A stretch of DNA of 61,097 nt, taken from Ectothiorhodospiraceae bacterium. GTDB taxonomy: Bacteria; Pseudomonadota; Gammaproteobacteria; Nitrococcales; Aquisalimonadaceae. Where the stretch lies: NCBI GenBank assembly GCA_007125985.1, contig SLCE01000006.1, forward strand, positions 1 to 61,097. The letters are read 5' to 3'. Made by a program: the position numbers and the translations under genes. Below, piece by piece: positions 36,932 through 47,764 of this stretch. Under the pieces are notes generated by a model. That model worked only from the letters and a program-made list of their open reading frames with translations, searched no databases and was not told the DNA's origin. Each line of letters opens with the position of its first letter. Positions within the stretch are counted from its first letter, which is position 1.

Positions 36932-37459
36932 ATGTACCGATACCTTCTCCTGACCTTGCTCCTGGCGCTGCCTCTGGCGTTGAACGCACAGATCTACCGC
37001 CATGTGGATGCAGACGGCAATGTGAGCTACAGCGATCGGCCTCAGGCGGATGCCGAAGAGGTGGAACTGCGCGCGCCGTCTGTCTATGAAGCGCCCCGCC
37101 GGCCGGCTCCGGAGACCAGTGCGCCGCGCGGTGATGACGAGGAGAGCGGCCCGCTGTATGAGGAGCTGGCTATCGCATCTCCATCCCACGAGGGAACCGT
37201 GCGCGACAATGAGGGCAATGTGAATGTGCGTGTGGCCATCAGCCCAGAGCTCCGGGAGCGCCACGAACTCGAGCTATTGCTGGACGGTGAACCGGTGGCC
37301 CGCGGGCAGGGCCTGAGTTTCTCGCTGGAAAACGTGCACCGTGGCGAACACCAATTGCGGGTGAGGGTGCGCGACAGCCGTGGCGAGGTTGTGGCGGAAT
37401 CCGATCCCAGTACTTTCTATATGCATCAGGCCTCGCGCCTGTTCCCACAGCGGCAATAG
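36932..37459 (+). CDS. DUF4124-type exported protein
   Basis: 175 residues. MYRYLLLTLLLALPLALNA is a cleavable signal peptide, followed by QIYRHVDADGNVSYSDRPQ, the DUF4124 motif. A Pro/Glu-rich linker spans residues about 50-90, and the C-terminal part (VNVRVAISPELRERHELEL, HQLRVRVRDSRGEVV) resembles an Ig-like beta domain. It is periplasmic. Genes of this kind often sit between glnA and ntrB in this group; the role is unknown. The frame is open upstream to 36896, but the ATG at 36932 starts the signal peptide. Confidence 0.82.
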   Translation: MYRYLLLTLLLALPLALNAQIYRHVDADGNVSYSDRPQADAEEVELRAPSVYEAPRRPAPETSAPRGDDEESGPLYEELAIASPSHEGTVRDNEGNVNVRVAISPELRERHELELLLDGEPVARGQGLSFSLENVHRGEHQLRVRVRDSRGEVVAESDPSTFYMHQASRLFPQRQ

Positions 37460-37576
37460 CAGACGGCCGCCAGCCAGCCCTGTTCCCGTGGCCCGGGCCC
37501 TCCAGCCTGCACTGCCGTGGTGCTATTGTCTCCGGCTAATGCGAGCGGATCGTTCTGTCGCTATCCCTGGCGTGTA

Positions 37577-37593
37577 TGCACTATTTTGGTGCA
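37577..37593 (+). promoter_or_regulatory. NtrC-type palindrome upstream of ntrB
   Basis: TGCACTATTTTGGTGCA has both half-sites nearly perfect (TGCACY...TGGTGCA). It lies 144 bases before the ntrB ATG and implies that NtrC controls its own operon, as at E. coli glnL. I see no sigma-54 promoter between it and ntrB, so repression of a sigma-70 promoter is the more likely mode. Confidence 0.78.
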
Positions 37594-37736
37594 TACTCTG
37601 CACCAGCGACGCGCGCTGTTAACCCTGCCGACCTGCTGTGGTCCCCGCGCAACGGCGTGTGGGCGTCATTTCCGTGCTCCGAATCGGTGAAACTGCACCA
37701 GGACGGGGTTGGCCTGTTATTTGCTTCCTTCAGCTT

Positions 37737-38793
37737 ATGACCACCAATACCACCGATAATGCCCTCGCGCAGTGCGTGACGGACAATATGAGCACGGCGG
37801 TGCTGTTGATGGACGATGCCCACCGCATCCGTTTCATCAACCCGGCGGCTCAATCCCTGTTCGCCGTCAGTACCCGGCAGGTGACAGGCCATCACTTGTC
37901 CACCATGTCCCCGGCCGGACGCCTGCTGGAACGTGCTGCGGCTCAGGCGCTTGAAACCGGAGAACCCTTTACCGATAGGGAGCGTCGGCTGGAATTATCG
38001 ATGGGGCGCTATATCACTGTGGACATCGCGGTGACACCGGTGAGCGGCGGCGATGTCCTCCTGGAACTGGCGCATCTGGACCGCCGCCTGCGCATTACCC
38101 GGGAGCAGCACCTGATCAGTCAGAATCTGGCGACCCGACAGCTACTGCGCGGCCTGGCGCATGAGATAAAGAACCCGCTGGGCGGGCTGCGCGGCGCGGC
38201 ACAGTTGCTTGAGCGGGAACTCGACAGACCTGCGTTGAAGGAGTACACGCAGGTGATTATCGAGGAGGCGGATCGCCTGCGGACCCTGGTCAATGGATTG
38301 CTGGGCCCCAACAGCCGACCCAACAAACGGCGCACCAACATCCATGAAGTTCTTGAACGTGTGCGTCACCTGGCCGAGGCCGAAGCGCCGCCAGGCGTCC
38401 GGCTGGTGCGCGACTATGACCCCTCAATCCCGGATGTCCACGCTGAGCCCAATCAGCTGATCCAGGCGACACTCAACATTGTCCGCAATGCGCTGCAGTC
38501 CGTGGGAGAGGTGGGCCGCATCACCCTGCGCACGCGTACCCAGCGCCAGTTCACCATTGCCGACAACCCGCACAAGCTGGTGGTGCGCGTGGATATCATC
38601 GATACCGGTCCCGGCATTCCCCCGGAGCTGATGGATCGTATCTTCTACCCCATGGTGACTTCCCGGGCGGAAGGCACAGGCCTGGGCCTGTCCATTGCCC
38701 AGACTCTGGTGAACCAGCACGGCGGGCTTATCGAATGCTGGAGTGAGCCGGGCAACACCGTGTTCACCATCTGGTTGCCCCTGGAGACGGAGC

Positions 38794-38801
<8 letters not shown>
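37737..38801 (+). CDS. ntrB: Nitrogen regulation sensor histidine kinase NtrB
   Basis: 354 residues, soluble. A PAS domain (MSTAVLLMDDAHRIRFINPA, about 18-110) precedes the dimerisation/phosphotransfer helix LLRGLAHEIKNPLGGLRGAA with the phospho-His. The GHKL domain ends DTGPGIPPELMDRIFYPMV and GTGLGLSIAQTLV. With PII it sets NtrC phosphorylation by nitrogen status. The ATG at 37737 gives the normal N-terminus. Its end overlaps ntrC by eight bases. Confidence 0.95.
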
Positions 38802-40194
<1,393 letters not shown>

Positions 40195-40213
40195 ACCGGG
40201 CGTCGGCGCACGT

Positions 40214-40750
40214 TCAGAAGCGGATACCGAGCGTGGTCTCCAACGTGGGGACGTACTCCCGGTCGATGCGGTCTCCGTCCAGCGTGTCAACGGGCTCCAG
40301 CCGTGATACCCCCAGGGTAAACCCCAGTCGGGCCCGGCCGGTCAGGTGCTGATAGCCGAGTCCGCCGCCCCAGCCCAGTCGCTGGTAGCCGATCCGGCTT
40401 CCCGACTCCCGCTGGCGTTCCACTCCCAGGGTGCCGCCGAACCCGGTCACATACCAGCTGCTGCGCAGGCCGTTGCCGCCGGAAAAAAAGCGGAATCCGC
40501 CGACGAAGCCAGCTGCCTGCCCGTCCTCCCAGCTGTCCACACCAAGCCCCCGGAGGTGGCCGCCAAGCATGAGATAAATGCTGCCGATAGGGTTGGCCAA
40601 CTCCACATGGATGCCCGCCAGATCATTCATCGTGCCGAATCCGGCGTGGGCCTGCTCGCCCATGGCCTGGTGCCCACGACTGAAATCCAGCCCCGCTGAT
40701 ACCGATGGCCAAAGCAGCAGACAAAAAAACAGGGTGAGACCGGAACGCAT
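40214..40750 (-). CDS. Small outer-membrane beta-barrel candidate
   Basis: 178 residues. [20 protein letters not shown] is a signal peptide. The mature part is rich in alternating Gly, aromatic and polar residues ([41 protein letters not shown]), and it ends TTLGIRF; a C-terminal Phe is the outer-membrane assembly signal. About eight strands would fit. I chose the second of two adjacent ATGs because GAGG is six bases before it. The function is unknown. Confidence 0.7.
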   Translation of the reverse strand: MRSGLTLFFCLLLWPSVSAGLDFSRGHQAMGEQAHAGFGTMNDLAGIHVELANPIGSIYLMLGGHLRGLGVDSWEDGQAAGFVGGFRFFSGGNGLRSSWYVTGFGGTLGVERQRESGSRIGYQRLGWGGGLGYQHLTGRARLGFTLGVSRLEPVDTLDGDRIDREYVPTLETTLGIRF

Positions 40751-40798
40751 CATGAGCCTCACCCTATCACAGCACCGGCCGCCGGCCGGAGCCGGCAT

Positions 40799-41542
40799 TT
40801 ACATGTACACGCCACCGTTGACGTTGATCTGCTGGCCGGTGATGTAATCCCCGTCCGCGGCCAGGAAGGCCACCGTGCGGGCAATCTCCTCCGGCTTGCC
40901 AAAGCGGCGCATGGGGATGCGGTCCAGGATCTTCTCCTGAATGTTCTCGGGAACCTGGGCCAGCATCTCGGTCAGCGTGAAGCCGGGGGCGATAGCGTTC
41001 ACCGTGATGTTATTGCGCGCCAACTCCTGTGCCGCACTCTTGGTGAAGGCGATGATGCCGCCCTTACTTGCCGAGTAGTTGCTCTGCCCGAAATTCCCCG
41101 CCTGACCGACGAAGGAGCTGATGTTGATAATACGGCCGAACTCCTGCTGCAGCATGGAGGGCAGCACAGCGGATACGGTGTAGTAGACGCTGTTCAGGTT
41201 GGTATGGATGACCGCATCCCAGTCGTCATCGGTGAGTTTTTTCAGTGTCTTGTCCCGGGTGATGCCAGCGTTGTTGACGAGAATATCAAGGCGACCGAAG
41301 TGTTCGATCACCTGGTCCACGAGACCGCGGGCCTCTTCCTTCACGCTCACATCCGCCTGGGCGACGAATGCCTCAACGCCGCGCTCTTTGATCATGGCCG
41401 CGGTTTTATCAGCCTCCTCCTTGCCGCCACGGTAGTTGATGGCCACGTTGGCGCCCAGATCGGCCATTTCCAGCGCGATGGCGCGGCCAATACCCCGGGA
41501 GCCGCCGGTCACCAGAGCGACTTTCTTATCAAGACGACGCAT
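40799..41542 (-). CDS. NADPH-dependent 3-oxoacyl reductase (PhaB/FabG-type SDR)
   Basis: 247 residues. The cofactor motif is [26 protein letters not shown] is the SDR core, and the catalytic Ser-Tyr-Lys lies in [24 protein letters not shown]. The ending [14 protein letters not shown] resembles acetoacetyl-CoA reductases (PhaB) of polyhydroxybutyrate makers more than housekeeping FabG, and no fab genes are adjacent. No phaC or phaA is in the window, so the substrate is not settled. AGGAGG precedes the ATG at 41542. Confidence 0.85.
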   Translation of the reverse strand: MRRLDKKVALVTGGSRGIGRAIALEMADLGANVAINYRGGKEEADKTAAMIKERGVEAFVAQADVSVKEEARGLVDQVIEHFGRLDILVNNAGITRDKTLKKLTDDDWDAVIHTNLNSVYYTVSAVLPSMLQQEFGRIINISSFVGQAGNFGQSNYSASKGGIIAFTKSAAQELARNNITVNAIAPGFTLTEMLAQVPENIQEKILDRIPMRRFGKPEEIARTVAFLAADGDYITGQQINVNGGVYM

Positions 41543-41782
41543 GTGTATTTCCTCCTGTTGATGGTCTTCCTTGAAAGAGACATGCACATCCTGTGCCTCT
41601 TCCTGATTTCTGCAAACCGCTGTCAATCACGGTTTCCGCCCATTGAATCCCCTTGCCCGATGGAACGCAATTCCGATCCACCGTTATCCGATACGACGTG
41701 TCAAACCGGCAGAGGTTCCTGTTGTCGTGCTTTCTCCTCCAAGCGTAGACGGCGGCCCCGGGAATGCCCACAATGCGCAGCC

Positions 41783-42247
41783 ATGCTGCACGTCATTCTC
41801 TACCAACCGGAAATACCGCCTAACACCGGCAATGTGATCCGGCTGTGCGCCAACACCGGCGCCACATTGCACCTCATCCGACCGTTGGGGTTTGTGCTTG
41901 ACGATGCCCGTCTGCGGCGCGCGGGGCTGGATTACCATGAATGGGCCCGCGTGCAGGTCCATGAGGGGCTGGATAGGTGCTTGGATTCACTGCGTGGCAG
42001 TCGCGTGTTCTGTCTGAGTACGCGCGGCCGCCAGTCTGTGTTCGACATGCGTTTCGAGGAAAATGACGCGGTGTTGTTCGGCCCCGAGACCCGCGGTCTG
42101 CCCACGGCGTTGCTGAACAACTGGCCGCGGGAGCGAATACTTCGTCTGCCCATGCAGCGGCACAGCCGCAGCCTGAATCTATCCAATGCTGTGGCGGTTA
42201 CCGTCTACGAGGCCTGGCGACAGCTGGGGTTTGCCGGCGGGGAGTGA
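41783..42247 (+). CDS. trmL: tRNA (cytidine/uridine34-2'-O)-methyltransferase
   Basis: 154 residues, a minimal SPOUT methyltransferase. It begins [20 protein letters not shown] and contains [10 protein letters not shown] and [20 protein letters not shown], the knotted SAM-binding C-terminal motifs. It methylates the ribose of the wobble base in certain leucine tRNAs. The upstream open frame is antisense to the reductase gene, so the start at 41783 is firm. Confidence 0.94.
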   Translation: MLHVILYQPEIPPNTGNVIRLCANTGATLHLIRPLGFVLDDARLRRAGLDYHEWARVQVHEGLDRCLDSLRGSRVFCLSTRGRQSVFDMRFEENDAVLFGPETRGLPTALLNNWPRERILRLPMQRHSRSLNLSNAVAVTVYEAWRQLGFAGGE

Positions 42248-42279
42248 AGGCGGGGCTGGGGCTTGGCAGCCCACTGGAA

Positions 42280-43302
42280 TCAATCGGGTTCCGGCCCGAA
42301 CTCATCCTTGCGCGAGCGAGCCATGAGCTGCCCCAGCGCATCCTTGGGGTCCACATTCTGGCTGACCACGGCGTAGACCTGTTCGCAGATCGGCATCTCC
42401 ACCCCCTGCTGGCGGGCAAGCGCATGGACTTCCTCGGCGGTGCGAACCCCCTCGACCACCTGTCCGATCTCGCGGATTGCCGCATCCCGCGCCTGACCCC
42501 GACCCAAGGCCAGACCAAAGCGCCGGTTGCGGGACTGATCATCGGTGCAGGTCAGGATTAGGTCGCCCACGCCGGATAATCCCATGAAGGTCCGCTGCTC
42601 CGCGCCCAGTGCATTGCCCAGACGAACGATCTCCGCCAGGCCGCGGGTGATCAGGCCCGCCCGGGTATTGGCGCCCAGGCCCAGCCCGTCGGCGATTCCG
42701 GTGGCGACGGCCAACACGTTTTTCACTGCACCGCCCAGCTGCACACCGACAATGTCCCGACTGGTATAGGGGCGGAAACTGGCGTTGTGAAACGCCTCTG
42801 CCATGTCGCCGGCAAAGTGGTCATCCGATGAGGCAATGGTCACCGCGGTGGGCAATGCCTGCGCCACCTCGCGGGCGAAGCTTGGCCCGGAGAGCACGCC
42901 CATGGCGTGGCCGGGGAGTTCCTGTTCCACCACGGTGTGCAGCAGGCCACCGGATCGCGCCTCGAGCCCCTTGGTGGCCCAGAGAATCCGGGTATCCGCC
43001 TGTATCAGGGGTTTCAGCGCACGCATGGTGTCATGGAACCCGTGACTGGGCACAACGACCAGCAGATCATGCATCCCCGCGACCGCCTCCGCCAGCGAAT
43101 CGGTGACGGTAAGGCCGTCCGGAAACGGAAAGCCTGGCAGGAATTGCTGGTTCTCGCCGTCCTGTCGGAGCCGCTGCACTTCCGCTGGGTCATGGCCCCA
43201 TAGGCGCACTCGCAACCCGTTTCGGGCGAGAACCAGCGCCAGCGCCGTGCCCCAGGAGCCGGCGCCGAGAACCGCGATGTGCTGCTCACTTCGGCCGTTC
43301 AT
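42280..43302 (-). CDS. gpsA: Glycerol-3-phosphate dehydrogenase [NAD(P)+]
   Basis: 340 residues. IAVLGAGSWGTALALVLARNG (about 10-30) is the dinucleotide-binding loop; SGPSFAREVAQALPTAVTIA and VGVQLGGAVKNVLAVATGIADG carry catalytic and substrate-binding residues including the Lys. It makes sn-glycerol-3-phosphate for phospholipids. It is 13 bases after secB in the rhodanese-secB-gpsA operon, the same order as in enterics. Confidence 0.96.
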   Translation of the reverse strand: MNGRSEQHIAVLGAGSWGTALALVLARNGLRVRLWGHDPAEVQRLRQDGENQQFLPGFPFPDGLTVTDSLAEAVAGMHDLLVVVPSHGFHDTMRALKPLIQADTRILWATKGLEARSGGLLHTVVEQELPGHAMGVLSGPSFAREVAQALPTAVTIASSDDHFAGDMAEAFHNASFRPYTSRDIVGVQLGGAVKNVLAVATGIADGLGLGANTRAGLITRGLAEIVRLGNALGAEQRTFMGLSGVGDLILTCTDDQSRNRRFGLALGRGQARDAAIREIGQVVEGVRTAEEVHALARQQGVEMPICEQVYAVVSQNVDPKDALGQLMARSRKDEFGPEPD

Positions 43303-43315
43303 GTCGGGTCCCGGT

Positions 43316-43822
43316 TCAGGGCTGTTGGCCCTGCTCGCCGTTGCCGCCCTTGGCTGCTGCCTGGGCACGCTGGCGCTGCTGCATGTACAGCGCATCGAAA
43401 TTCACGGGTGCCAGCGCCAGTTGCGGGAAGCCACCCTTGCCCACCAGATCGGATACCGCCTCACGGGCATAGGGGAACAATGTGGCCGGGCAGTAACTCC
43501 CCAGCAGAGCGCCGAGCGTGTTCTCGTCGAATCCCTGCACGCCGAACACCCCGGCCTGATGCACCTCGCAGAGGTACGCCGTCTTGTCGTCCAGGTCGGC
43601 GGTGACCGTTGTTTTCAGAATCACCTCGTAGGTGTTGTCGTCCAGCTTTCTGTTCTCCACCTGCAGATCCAGATTGACCTTAGGCTTCCATTCGCCCCGG
43701 AAAATGTCCGGCGCATTGGGGGCCTCGAACGACATGTCCTTGAGATAGATCTTGTGAATGGCGAACTGTTGACCGGCCTGCTGCTGGCCTGCGGCGGCGC
43801 CGCCTTGCTGTGCTTCTGCCAT
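43316..43822 (-). CDS. secB: Protein-export chaperone SecB
   Basis: 168 residues. The core runs FAIHKIYLKDMSFEAPNAPD to LFPYAREAVSDLVGKGGFPQ and LALAPVNFDALYMQQ, all SecB signatures. Both ends are extended by low-complexity Gln/Ala/Gly-rich tails. The tetramer keeps preproteins unfolded and passes them to SecA. It lies between the rhodanese gene and gpsA. Confidence 0.97.
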   Translation of the reverse strand: MAEAQQGGAAAGQQQAGQQFAIHKIYLKDMSFEAPNAPDIFRGEWKPKVNLDLQVENRKLDDNTYEVILKTTVTADLDDKTAYLCEVHQAGVFGVQGFDENTLGALLGSYCPATLFPYAREAVSDLVGKGGFPQLALAPVNFDALYMQQRQRAQAAAKGGNGEQGQQP

Positions 43823-43840
43823 GAGCGTTGACTCCTGCGG

Positions 43841-44263
43841 TTATTTGCTGGTGGGCAGATTCTCGGCCTGCCACGTGGTAAAGCCGCCCTTCAGATGGTA
43901 AACCTGCTCGAAACCCTGGTTACGGAGCTGTTTTCCGGATTTCCCGGACGTCATTCCGTTTTGACAATAGAGGATGACCGGCTTCTGCTTGTACCGCTCC
44001 AGTTTCTTGTGTTTCTGCGCGATGGCCGTGGGCTGCACATTGATCGCCCCTGGCAAGTGCCCGTTGCGGAAGTCCTTTTCGCTGCGAAGATCCACGAAGA
44101 TACCATCCTGCTTGTCCCGCAGGCGGACCGCTTCGCTGGTGCTCACCTGCTTCACTCCGGAGGCCAGACGCGAGAACTCGCTGGCGAACATCCACGCCAG
44201 CAGTGCCGCCAGGGCGAGAAACAGGTACCAGTTGTTGGCGATGAATTCGGGCAGACGTTCCAT
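43841..44263 (-). CDS. Membrane-anchored rhodanese (YibN-like)
   Basis: 140 residues. An N-terminal membrane helix (about 11-27, NWYLFLALAALLAWMF) precedes a single rhodanese domain with VDLRSEKDFRNGHLPGAIN and the active-site loop YCQNGMTSG (Cys100). It corresponds to E. coli YibN, whose gene also precedes secB. It probably handles persulfide sulfur at the inner membrane face; the physiological substrate is unknown. Confidence 0.9.
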   Translation of the reverse strand: MERLPEFIANNWYLFLALAALLAWMFASEFSRLASGVKQVSTSEAVRLRDKQDGIFVDLRSEKDFRNGHLPGAINVQPTAIAQKHKKLERYKQKPVILYCQNGMTSGKSGKQLRNQGFEQVYHLKGGFTTWQAENLPTSK

Positions 44264-44396
44264 AGGATTTCACTCTGACTCGGTTTTTTCGGGGCGTGCC
44301 GAACCTGGCCCCCCGCGCGGCAAACCCCGTATTATACAGGCGGCCCTTTCCGAGTGAATGGCGATCCGCATATCCGTTCAGATCCCGGCGAACCTC

Positions 44397-45542
44397 ATGA
44401 CCTCCTTGCGCACGTTGCTGTCGGCCCTGTTGCTGTTGTCCTCCCTGCCCGTGGCGGCGGACTACGATACGCGCAGCCAGGAGCTGGATCAGCTGCGCAG
44501 CGACATCCAGGCACTGGAAGCCCGGTTGCAGGAGCGCCGGCGGGAGGCGGACAGCGTGGGCAGCGATCTGGCCGATGTGGAACGGGCCATGGGCCAGGTG
44601 AACCGGCGTCTGCGTGATCTGGAGCGGGACCAGGGGCTGGTGCGGGAGCGCCTGGACGAGGTTCGCCGGGAGGCGGCCGAGCAGGAGCAGCGAGTCGACG
44701 CGCATGCGGACTACCTGCGGCGGGAAGTGCGTCATGCGTACATGCACGGCCGTCAGGAGCTGTTGCAGCTGCTGTTGAGCCAACAGGATCCCGCGGCGCT
44801 GGACCGGATGCTGGGGTACCTGGAGTATATCTCCCGGGCAAGGCGGGCCCGCATCGTCGAAGCCAGGGAAGCACTGGATGCACTGGCCGAGCTGCGCCGT
44901 GAAGTGGAGCGCGAGCAGTCCGAGCTGGCGCGGCTGGAACAGGCGCAACGGGAACAGCAGCAGACACTGGATCAGCGACGGGAAGAGCGGGAACGGGTGT
45001 TGGCGCGGCTGCAGCAGGATATCCGTGGCGCCGACCAGGAACTGCGCCGCCTGGCCGAGGATGAGGCCGAACTCGAGACCATGCTGGACGAGCTGCGCGC
45101 GGCATTGGCGGATATTCCCGAACGGGAACTGGAGCGCAAGCCCTTCGCCGAACAGCGCGGGGTTTTGCGCTGGCCGCTGGAAGGGGAGGTGTTGGCCCGC
45201 TACGGTTCAAGTGAGGGCCGGCGGGACGGTGCCTGGCAGGGCTTGCTGCTTGGCGCCGTGGCGGGCGATACCGTGAGCGCGGTCGCCCACGGCCGTGTGG
45301 TTTTCGCTGACTGGTTGCGCGGGTACGGTCTTTTGTTGATCATCGATCATGGTGATGGCTATATGACCCTATATGGCCACAACGAAAGCCTTTACAGGGA
45401 CGTGGGTGACTGGGTGGAGGCCGGTGAGATCGTGGCGGCGGCCGGCGCCAGCGGCGGCCGCGACCAGCCGGGTCTGTACTTTGAGTTGCGGTCAGACGGT
45501 CGGCCGCAGAATCCGATGACCTGGCTGCGACGCCAGGGCTAG
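44397..45542 (+). CDS. envC: Murein hydrolase activator EnvC
   Basis: 381 residues. MTSLRTLLSALLLLSSLPVAA is a signal peptide (this favours the ATG at 44397 over one at 44358). A long coiled coil rich in Glu, Arg, Gln and Leu covers about residues 25-250. The C-terminal LytM/M23 domain (VAHGRVVFADWLRGYGLLL, IDHGDGYMTLYGHNES) lacks the first zinc histidine (GAWQGLLLG at that place), so it is a non-enzymatic activator of division amidases. Confidence 0.93.
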   Translation: MTSLRTLLSALLLLSSLPVAADYDTRSQELDQLRSDIQALEARLQERRREADSVGSDLADVERAMGQVNRRLRDLERDQGLVRERLDEVRREAAEQEQRVDAHADYLRREVRHAYMHGRQELLQLLLSQQDPAALDRMLGYLEYISRARRARIVEAREALDALAELRREVEREQSELARLEQAQREQQQTLDQRREERERVLARLQQDIRGADQELRRLAEDEAELETMLDELRAALADIPERELERKPFAEQRGVLRWPLEGEVLARYGSSEGRRDGAWQGLLLGAVAGDTVSAVAHGRVVFADWLRGYGLLLIIDHGDGYMTLYGHNESLYRDVGDWVEAGEIVAAAGASGGRDQPGLYFELRSDGRPQNPMTWLRRQG

Positions 45543-45598
45543 CCGAGCCCACCACATATTCGAGCGGCGCACCGCCGTCGCTCCCGCAGGAGACCGCG

Positions 45599-46891
45599 AT
45601 GCAAGTCAAACCCCCGATCATGCGACCCGTCACTGCCGCCTTGCTGGCGTTGCTGTTGTTGCCCACGGGCCCGGTACTGGCGGAACAGGCCCGTGGCGGC
45701 CTGCCGCTGGAGGAACTGCGCACCTTGAGCGAGGTGTTCTCCCGCATCCAGGCCGACTACGTGGAGGAGGTGGAGGACGGGCAGCTGCTGGAGGATGCCG
45801 TCCGCGGCATGCTGCGGGGTCTCGACCCCCATTCCGCCTATCTGAGCAGGGACGAGTTCCGGGAACTGCAGGAAGGGACCACCGGCCAGTTCGGCGGCCT
45901 CGGTATCGAGGTGGGCACCGAAAACGGCTTCATCAAGGTCATCGCCCCCATTGACGACACACCCGCCCAGCGGGCCGGCGTCGAGGCCGGCGATCTGATC
46001 ATCCGGCTGGATGGCGAACCCACGCGGGGCATGAGCTTGAACGAAGCGGTCAGCCGCATGCGCGGCGAGCCGGGAACCGACATCGTGCTCACCATTGTGC
46101 GCGAAGGCGAGGACGGGCCGTTCGACATCACACTGACCCGTGACGTCATCCGCGTGGCCAGCGTGCGCTCGCGCCTGCTGGAGCCCGGGTACGGCTACAT
46201 CCGTATCAGCCAGTTCCAATCCCGCACAGGGCCGGCGGTGCAGGATGCCGTGGAGCAGCTCCAGCGTGAATCGGACGGGCGGCTGCGGGGCCTGGTGCTC
46301 GATCTCCGGAATAACCCCGGCGGTGTTTTGCAGGCTGCGGTTGCTGTCGCTGACACGTTCCTCAGTGACGGCCAGATCGTCTACACACAGGGCCGGCTCG
46401 AGCAGGCGCAGATGCGTTTCTCCGCTGATGGCGAGGACATGCTGGATGGCGCCCCCATGGTGGTGCTGATCAACAGTGGTTCGGCATCCGGCTCCGAGAT
46501 TGTTGCCGGCGCCCTGCAGGATCACCGGCGCGCCGTCATCATGGGTAGCCGCAGTTTCGGCAAGGGCTCCGTGCAGTCGGTGCTGCCGCTGCAGAGCGGC
46601 GCCGCCCTCAAACTCACCACCGCCCGCTATTACACGCCCAACGGCCGCTCCATCCAGGCCGAGGGTATCGCGCCGGATATCGAACTGGAGCGGCTCACCG
46701 TGCGTCAGGATGAGCAGCCACGCACCGGCGCCGTGGCGGAACGTGACCTGGGGCGCCATCTGGATCGGGATGAACGACGGGAACAGGAGGCGCGACGGCA
46801 GGAGCGGCAGGACCTCGCGCGGGAAGATTTTGCCCTGTTCGAGGCCCTGAATCTGCTGAAGGGCCTGCATATCCTCCAGGGCGAGCGGTGA
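45599..46891 (+). CDS. ctpA: Carboxy-terminal processing protease (S41)
   Basis: 430 residues. The N-terminal hydrophobic segment is a signal peptide (cleavage near VLAEQ). LRTLSEVFSRIQADYVEEV and GLDPHSAYLSRDEFRE lead into a PDZ domain (FGGLGIEVGTENGFIKVIAP). The Ser/Lys dyad is in INSGSASGSEIVAGALQ and GSRSFGKGSVQSVLPL. It cleaves periplasmic proteins at the C-terminus. CAGGAG precedes the ATG. It follows envC by 56 bases and overlaps the next gene, so the three form an envelope operon. Confidence 0.96.
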   Translation: MQVKPPIMRPVTAALLALLLLPTGPVLAEQARGGLPLEELRTLSEVFSRIQADYVEEVEDGQLLEDAVRGMLRGLDPHSAYLSRDEFRELQEGTTGQFGGLGIEVGTENGFIKVIAPIDDTPAQRAGVEAGDLIIRLDGEPTRGMSLNEAVSRMRGEPGTDIVLTIVREGEDGPFDITLTRDVIRVASVRSRLLEPGYGYIRISQFQSRTGPAVQDAVEQLQRESDGRLRGLVLDLRNNPGGVLQAAVAVADTFLSDGQIVYTQGRLEQAQMRFSADGEDMLDGAPMVVLINSGSASGSEIVAGALQDHRRAVIMGSRSFGKGSVQSVLPLQSGAALKLTTARYYTPNGRSIQAEGIAPDIELERLTVRQDEQPRTGAVAERDLGRHLDRDERREQEARRQERQDLAREDFALFEALNLLKGLHILQGER

Positions 46892-47673
46892 ACAGGCGAC
46901 TCGCCGCCCTGCTGATCGCCTGGCTGTTACTGCCGGTGACAGCCCTGGCGGATGAACGTCCCGCCGTGGTCATCATCATCGATGACATGGGGGATGCCCT
47001 GCATGCCGGGCAGCGGGTGCGGGATCTGCCGGGGCCCGTGGTGTGTGCGCTGCTGCCGCACAGCCCTCATGCCGAGCGTCTCGCCCGGGAGTGCCATGCC
47101 GACGGCAAGGAAGTGATGCTCCATCAACCGATGCAGGCCATGAACGGCGCTGACAGCGGGCTTGGGAGTGTCACGTTGGACATGGATCAGGAGCAGTTCA
47201 AGCGGCAGGTGGAGGACAATATCGCCAGCCTCCCCTACGTCAGCGCGCTGAACAACCACATGGGCAGTCTGCTCACGCAGCATCCGGGCCACATGGGTTG
47301 GCTGATGGATGTGCTGCGGCGCCATGAGCGCGAGCTGGTGTTTGTGGATAGCCGTACCTCGCCGCGTACGGTGGCGGAGCAGATGGCCCGGGAAGCGGAT
47401 GTCCCCGCGCTGCGACGCGATGTGTTTCTGGATCACGAGCCCGATGTGGCCAGCATCCGCCGTCAGTTCCTGTTACTGGTGGATCTGGCCCGCCGTCATG
47501 GCTCGGCTGTCGCCATTGGCCACCCTTATCCGGAAACCCTGGCCGTACTGGAAGAGGAACTGCCCCGGCTGAGAGACACATACGGCCTGCGCCTCGTGTC
47601 CCTGCGGGAGCTGCTTGCAGAGCGCGGCGATTCCGCAACCACCCCAACCGCTCTGGCCGACGGAGGTGACTGA
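46888..47673 (+). CDS. Divergent polysaccharide deacetylase (YibQ family)
   Basis: 261 residues. The signal peptide MNRRLAALLIAWLLLPVTAL is followed by AVVIIIDDMGDALHAGQRV, the characteristic Asp-Asp of the family, then CALLPHSPHAERLARECH, LNNHMGSLLTQHPGHMGWLM and VAIGHPYPETLAVL. The start is a GTG overlapping the ctpA stop by four bases. envC-ctpA-yibQ is a recurrent gene trio. A role in cell-wall or exopolysaccharide trimming is inferred, not shown. Confidence 0.9.
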   Translation: MNRRLAALLIAWLLLPVTALADERPAVVIIIDDMGDALHAGQRVRDLPGPVVCALLPHSPHAERLARECHADGKEVMLHQPMQAMNGADSGLGSVTLDMDQEQFKRQVEDNIASLPYVSALNNHMGSLLTQHPGHMGWLMDVLRRHERELVFVDSRTSPRTVAEQMAREADVPALRRDVFLDHEPDVASIRRQFLLLVDLARRHGSAVAIGHPYPETLAVLEEELPRLRDTYGLRLVSLRELLAERGDSATTPTALADGGD

Positions 47674-47723
47674 CGGCCCTGCCTGTCACTTCTGACAGCT
47701 TGAGCACCGTCCGACCTGCAGCT

Positions 47724-47752
47724 CAGAATGAACCCGATTGGAGTTCATTCTG
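47724..47752. repeat. Perfect 10-bp inverted repeat between yibQ-like and ner-like genes
   Basis: CAGAATGAAC and GTTCATTCTG flank CCGATTGGA. It lies in the convergent gap, 50 bases after the deacetylase stop and 12 bases after the Ner-like stop. No T-run follows on either strand. It may be a Rho-assisted terminator or a protein-binding site. Confidence 0.6.
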
Positions 47753-47764
47753 CCGTGTGCCGGT

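Noticed and set aside
43869-43880. parS-like CCACGTGG inside the rhodanese gene
   Set aside because: The flanks (CTG...TAA) do not continue the TGTTCCACGTGGAACA palindrome.
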